A DNA stretch of 64,000 bases. It comes from Saccharopolyspora gregorii (GTDB lineage: Bacteria > Actinomycetota > Actinomycetes > Mycobacteriales > Pseudonocardiaceae). The notes under the pieces are model-generated. The model was not told where the DNA came from and searched no databases. It saw only the letters and a program-made list of their open reading frames with translations. Shown in pieces: positions 61,274 to 64,000 of the stretch. The translations under genes and the position numbers were made by a program. The number at the start of each line of letters is the position of its first letter. Position 1 is the stretch's first letter. Where the stretch lies: the NCBI RefSeq assembly GCF_024734405.1, contig NZ_CP059556.1, forward strand, positions 6,280,422 through 6,344,421, given 5' to 3'.

Positions 61274-62326
61274 TCAGCGGGACTCGCCCGGCCGGCTGTC
61301 GCGGGAACGGTCTTCGAACACCCCGGAGGCATCACCGGGTTGGTCTGCGTCGGCGGCCGGGCGCGCGGGGGAGGGGGCCTCGGTCGCGTCCTGGGTCGCG
61401 CTCTCGTCCGACTCCGCGGCGGCCGGCTTCGCCTCGATCGCCGCGGGCGCGGCGGCCTCGGTGCTCTCGGCGGTCGACGCGGCAGAGGCCGCAGGCTCGG
61501 CGGTCGACGCGGTGACGGTGCTGCCGTCGACGACGGCCGCCGCGGCCACCGCTTCCTCGCGGTCGATGCGGCTGTAGACGATGCGCTGCTGCCCCAGGGT
61601 CCAGAAGTTGTTGGCCAGCCAGTAGAGCAGGATCGCCAGCGGGAGGAACGGGCCGCCGATGATGGCGAACATCGGGAAGACCCACAGCACCATGCGGTTC
61701 ATGATCTCGGTCTGCGGGTTCGCCGCCGCTTCCGGCGTCTGCCGCTGCACCGAGTGCCGGGAGGTGAAGTGCGTGGCGATGGCCGCGGCGACCATCAGCG
61801 GGACACCGACCACCAGCATCGACGGGCGGTCGGTCCCGAAGGTCGCGAGCACCTCGGGAGCCTGGCTGATCGTGTTCGACAGCTTCGCGCCGAACAGGTC
61901 GGCGGACACGAACGAGGCGACGTCCTCTGGGCCGAACACGAAGTTCGACGGCGCGCCGGGGCGGAACCCGTTGAGCACGTGGAACAGGCCGAAGAACACC
62001 GGCACCTGCACCAGCATCGGCAGGCAACCGGAGATCGGGTTGAAGCCCTGCTCCTGCTGGAGCTTCTGCATCTCCTGCGCGAGCTGCTGCTTGTCGTGCC
62101 CGTACTTCTCCTGGAGCGCGCGGACCTGCGGAGCGAACTCCTGCATCTTCTTCATCGAGCGCACCTGGTGCACGAACGGCTTGAACAGCAGCGCGCGCAG
62201 GGTGAAGACGAGGAAGACCACGGACAGCGCCCAGGCGTACCCGCTGGCCGGGTCCAGCACGAAGCCGAAGACCTCGTGCCAGAACCAGAGGATCGCCGAG
62301 ACCGGGTAGTTGATGAAGTCGAGCAC
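61274..62326 (-). CDS. yidC: Membrane protein insertase YidC
   Basis: A 350-residue Oxa1/YidC insertase. Starting MLDFINYPVSAILWFWHEVFG, it has the five core helices, with KPFVHQVRSMKKMQEFAPQVRALQEKYGHDKQQL in the coiled-coil loop, NPISGCLPMLVQVPVFFGLF, and LPLAILLYWLANNFWTLGQQ. The last ~100 residues are Ala/Glu-rich and disordered. GTG at 62324-62326 shares its first base with the yidD stop and follows GGAGG by 4 nt. No lipobox. Confidence 0.96.
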   Translation of the reverse strand: MLDFINYPVSAILWFWHEVFGFVLDPASGYAWALSVVFLVFTLRALLFKPFVHQVRSMKKMQEFAPQVRALQEKYGHDKQQLAQEMQKLQQEQGFNPISGCLPMLVQVPVFFGLFHVLNGFRPGAPSNFVFGPEDVASFVSADLFGAKLSNTISQAPEVLATFGTDRPSMLVVGVPLMVAAAIATHFTSRHSVQRQTPEAAANPQTEIMNRMVLWVFPMFAIIGGPFLPLAILLYWLANNFWTLGQQRIVYSRIDREEAVAAAAVVDGSTVTASTAEPAASAASTAESTEAAAPAAIEAKPAAAESDESATQDATEAPSPARPAADADQPGDASGVFEDRSRDSRPGESR

Positions 62327-62649
62327 TAGTCCTCCGCGGGGGGTCGGGGCGCTTCGCCCGGCTCGGCCGCCGGCCCGCCGGCGCGGCCCCGCCGGGGTGG
62401 GACGTAGTCGAAGCCGCCGGGATGCCAGGGGCCGCACCGCAACAACCGCCGCACGGTGAGCCAGCTGCCGTAGAGCGCTCCGTGCACGGTCAGCGCTTCG
62501 ACCGCATAGGCGCTGCAGCTGGGGTAGAACCGGCAGGTCGGCGGCAGCAACGGCGAGATGATCTTCCGGTAGACGTGCACCGGGCCGAGCAGCAGCCATG
62601 CGGCCGGGCTCGGACGAACCCGCTCACCGCTGTCCTGCGTGTCCGACAT
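62326..62649 (-). CDS. yidD: Membrane protein insertion efficiency factor YidD
   Basis: A 107-residue YidD with the conserved core [64 protein letters not shown] (three Cys). The C-terminal tail is Pro/Ala/Gly-rich. Its role is to help YidC-linked insertion. ATG at 62647-62649. It lies between rnpA and yidC. Confidence 0.95.
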   Translation of the reverse strand: MSDTQDSGERVRPSPAAWLLLGPVHVYRKIISPLLPPTCRFYPSCSAYAVEALTVHGALYGSWLTVRRLLRCGPWHPGGFDYVPPRRGRAGGPAAEPGEAPRPPAED

Positions 62650-62668
62650 CCGGGGCCTCCAGCGCCAT

Positions 62669-63223
62669 CTAGGGACCCGTCACCGGACCACCGCGCACCA
62701 CGCGCAGCTTGCGCAGCGCCGCGTCGAGATCCGATCCGAGATCGCTGCTCGATGCGGTCGCGGCCGGGGGAAGTGCACGCACCACCACCAGTGTGCCAGC
62801 GGGCAACGCGTCGAGGCGGTCGCGCATCAGGTGCCGGAGCCGCCTGGTGACGCGGTGCCGCAGCACCGCGTTCCCGACGGCCTTGCTCACGACAAAACCC
62901 ACGCGGGCCGGTTCGCCGGTGTCCCGAGTGGGTTCGATGTCCGAGTCCGACCGCGGTCCCGCCGCGGACGCCGGGTTCGGCTCGGCGCGCCCCGCGAGCT
63001 CGCTCGACGCGGGGTGCGCCGCCGTGGTCCCGTCGTGCCGGTCCCCGCCCTCGCGGTTCACCTGGTGGGCGCGTTCAACGGCGGCGCCGCGGACCTCGAT
63101 CCGGGGCGCCGCGTTCGGCACCAGCAGGTGCACCACCAATCGGGCGCGCCCCGCACGGCGGCCACGACGGACCGCCAGGCGAAATTCCTGGCTGGAGGTC
63201 AGCCGGGCGGCCGCGGGCAGCAC
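62669..63223 (-). CDS. rnpA: Ribonuclease P protein component with a long insertion
   Basis: Protein subunit of RNase P for tRNA 5' maturation. It begins [34 protein letters not shown] and ends with the RNR-like helix [32 protein letters not shown]. Between them, about residues 38-104, is a hydrophilic insertion of about 60 residues that most family members (110-130 aa) lack, bringing the total to 184. The insertion is in frame and has no stop. GTG at 63221-63223 starts it, 10 bp after rpmH. Confidence 0.94.
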   Translation of the reverse strand: MLPAAARLTSSQEFRLAVRRGRRAGRARLVVHLLVPNAAPRIEVRGAAVERAHQVNREGGDRHDGTTAAHPASSELAGRAEPNPASAAGPRSDSDIEPTRDTGEPARVGFVVSKAVGNAVLRHRVTRRLRHLMRDRLDALPAGTLVVVRALPPAATASSSDLGSDLDAALRKLRVVRGGPVTGP

Positions 63224-63233
63224 GAACCGATGA

Positions 63234-63377
63234 TCAGGCGGTCAGCGAGGCACGGCCCCTGCGGCGACGCGCGGACACGATGGCGCGACCGGCGCGGGTG
63301 CGCATGCGCAGCCGGAACCCGTGCTTGCGGGCACGGCGACGGTTGTTCGGTTGGAAGGTGCGCTTGCCCTTGCTCAC
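63234..63377 (-). CDS. rpmH: 50S ribosomal protein L34
   Basis: A 47-residue L34: [20 protein letters not shown] then [27 protein letters not shown], full-length and highly basic. GTG at 63375-63377. First gene of the operon, read away from the dnaA/oriC region. Confidence 0.98.
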   Translation of the reverse strand: MSKGKRTFQPNNRRRARKHGFRLRMRTRAGRAIVSARRRRGRASLTA

Positions 63378-64000
63378 GGTGGATCTCCCGTTACTTCAGG
63401 CCCGTTGGAACAGGCACGTGCTCGGCCCGATGGCTCGGTCAAGATGTCCCCGCCCGCCGTAGCGGCCATCGTGTCGAGCTCACCCCCCGCTGGAACGAGG
63501 GGAGTCTGCACGCGGCGGCACCGGTGGTGCCTCGCGCGCTGCGCCGGGACCTCTGCCGAAATCCAAGCGCGGCGACATTCCCGCTCGTGCGGCGGGGGAC
63601 TGCACGAGGCTACGCCACCTGCCCGGATGCCCGGGCACCGGGGGGTTCCGCAGCCGGCGGAGCGGTCCCGGGAGGGCGGGACCACCCGCCTTGTGAGGCG
63701 ATCTCGACCTTGTTAGGTTGTCCCTCCTGCGATGCGCGCCCGGCGGCGTGGGAGCCGCCGTCCGCACTGAGCATCGACGCGGCACGCAGGGGCACCACCA
63801 GGATCGCAGGTACCGGCGGGGACCCAGGGGGCACGTCCGAGGTTCGCTGCCGTACCTTCATGCACAGCTGTGGATAACTCTGTGGACACCTCGTCCGGGC
63901 GTGCGCGGAGCCAGTTCATCACTCCGCGCCGGCGACGCCGCACTTGCCGAGGTGTGGGAGTCAACGGTGCGGGTCACGTGCCGGTGAGGGGAGCGCAGGG
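63378..64000. other. rpmH-dnaA intergenic region (oriC-proximal)
   Basis: About 620 bp with no protein-like frame. It carries the rpmH promoter on one side and, near the right end, DnaA boxes that probably belong to the dnaA promoter. dnaA itself would start beyond 64000 (inference from universal gene order). Confidence 0.75.
63869..63877 (-). promoter_or_regulatory. DnaA box
   Basis: TGTGGATAA, the exact complement of TTATCCACA. A second, one-mismatch box TGTGGACAC follows at 63881-63889. Confidence 0.8.

Noticed and set aside
1..64000. CRISPR arrays, insertion sequences, tRNA or rRNA genes, prophage genes
   Set aside because: I saw no spaced direct repeats of CRISPR type, no transposase or integrase frame, and no cloverleaf I could support.

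Overview
The window is high-GC DNA (start and stop codons, codon use and gene order all actinobacterial), with frequent GTG starts and several leaderless-looking promoters. Gene order matches the chromosome flank ending at the dnaA/oriC region of actinomycetes: from the right edge leftwards, rpmH-rnpA-yidD-yidC-jag, rsmG-parA-parB with a cluster of parS sites, cwlM, trxA-trxB, the sigM/anti-sigma pair, a MurJ pseudokinase partner, murJ, a DUF6049 protein, a NUDIX hydrolase and divergent pcnA. At the left edge are rpsR-ssb-rpsF, a class A PBP, DUF5318 and ino1. The best guess is a Pseudonocardiales member, possibly Saccharopolyspora or a relative; this is inference from synteny and protein style, not from a search.

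Region 1-17.7 kb: ribosomal/SSB operon, endonuclease IV, three GT87-type membrane glycosyltransferases, PBP (ponA-like) with a long disordered cytoplasmic tail, DUF5318, a decayed-looking PadR gene in front of inositol-1-phosphate synthase, a PAS-GGDEF protein and two exported proteins of unknown function. Region 17.8-28 kb: AI-2E-type membrane protein, membrane GGDEF cyclase, MacS/MacR-like two-component pair, then a compact unrecognised cassette: three tandem 53-59 residue peptides sharing an AELLPxREA leader motif, a membrane M50-type metalloprotease with a fused PqqD-like recognition domain, and a BTAD/SARP-like regulator. Three tandem 11-bp GTGACG repeats lie upstream of the peptides. PTS enzyme I follows, with a DasR-type (dre) palindrome lying over its start. 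Region 28-41 kb: DUF2339 membrane protein, an odd repeat-rich spacer, mycoredoxin, TetR regulator, small exported proteins (DUF4232-like, CAP), acyl-CoA dehydrogenase/oxidase, leuS, an SdpI-like protein and YqgE. Region 41-64 kb: the conserved oriC-flanking cell-wall, redox and segregation block listed above, interrupted by a PLP aminotransferase and a Ddl-type ATP-grasp ligase between cwlM and parB.

Functionally the window joins peptidoglycan assembly (PBP, MurJ, CwlM, Ddl-like), chromosome segregation (ParAB-parS), translation (S18, S6, L34, LeuRS, CCA enzyme, RsmG, RNase P protein), redox homeostasis under SigM (TrxA/TrxB, mycoredoxin) and membrane protein insertion (YidC/Jag/YidD). The peptide-protease-SARP cassette at 22.8-26.1 kb is the most interesting unexplained system. 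Smaller surprises are the partial duplication of the murJ 3' end, an apparently catalytically competent CwlM, a PadR relic, and a large insertion in RNase P protein.
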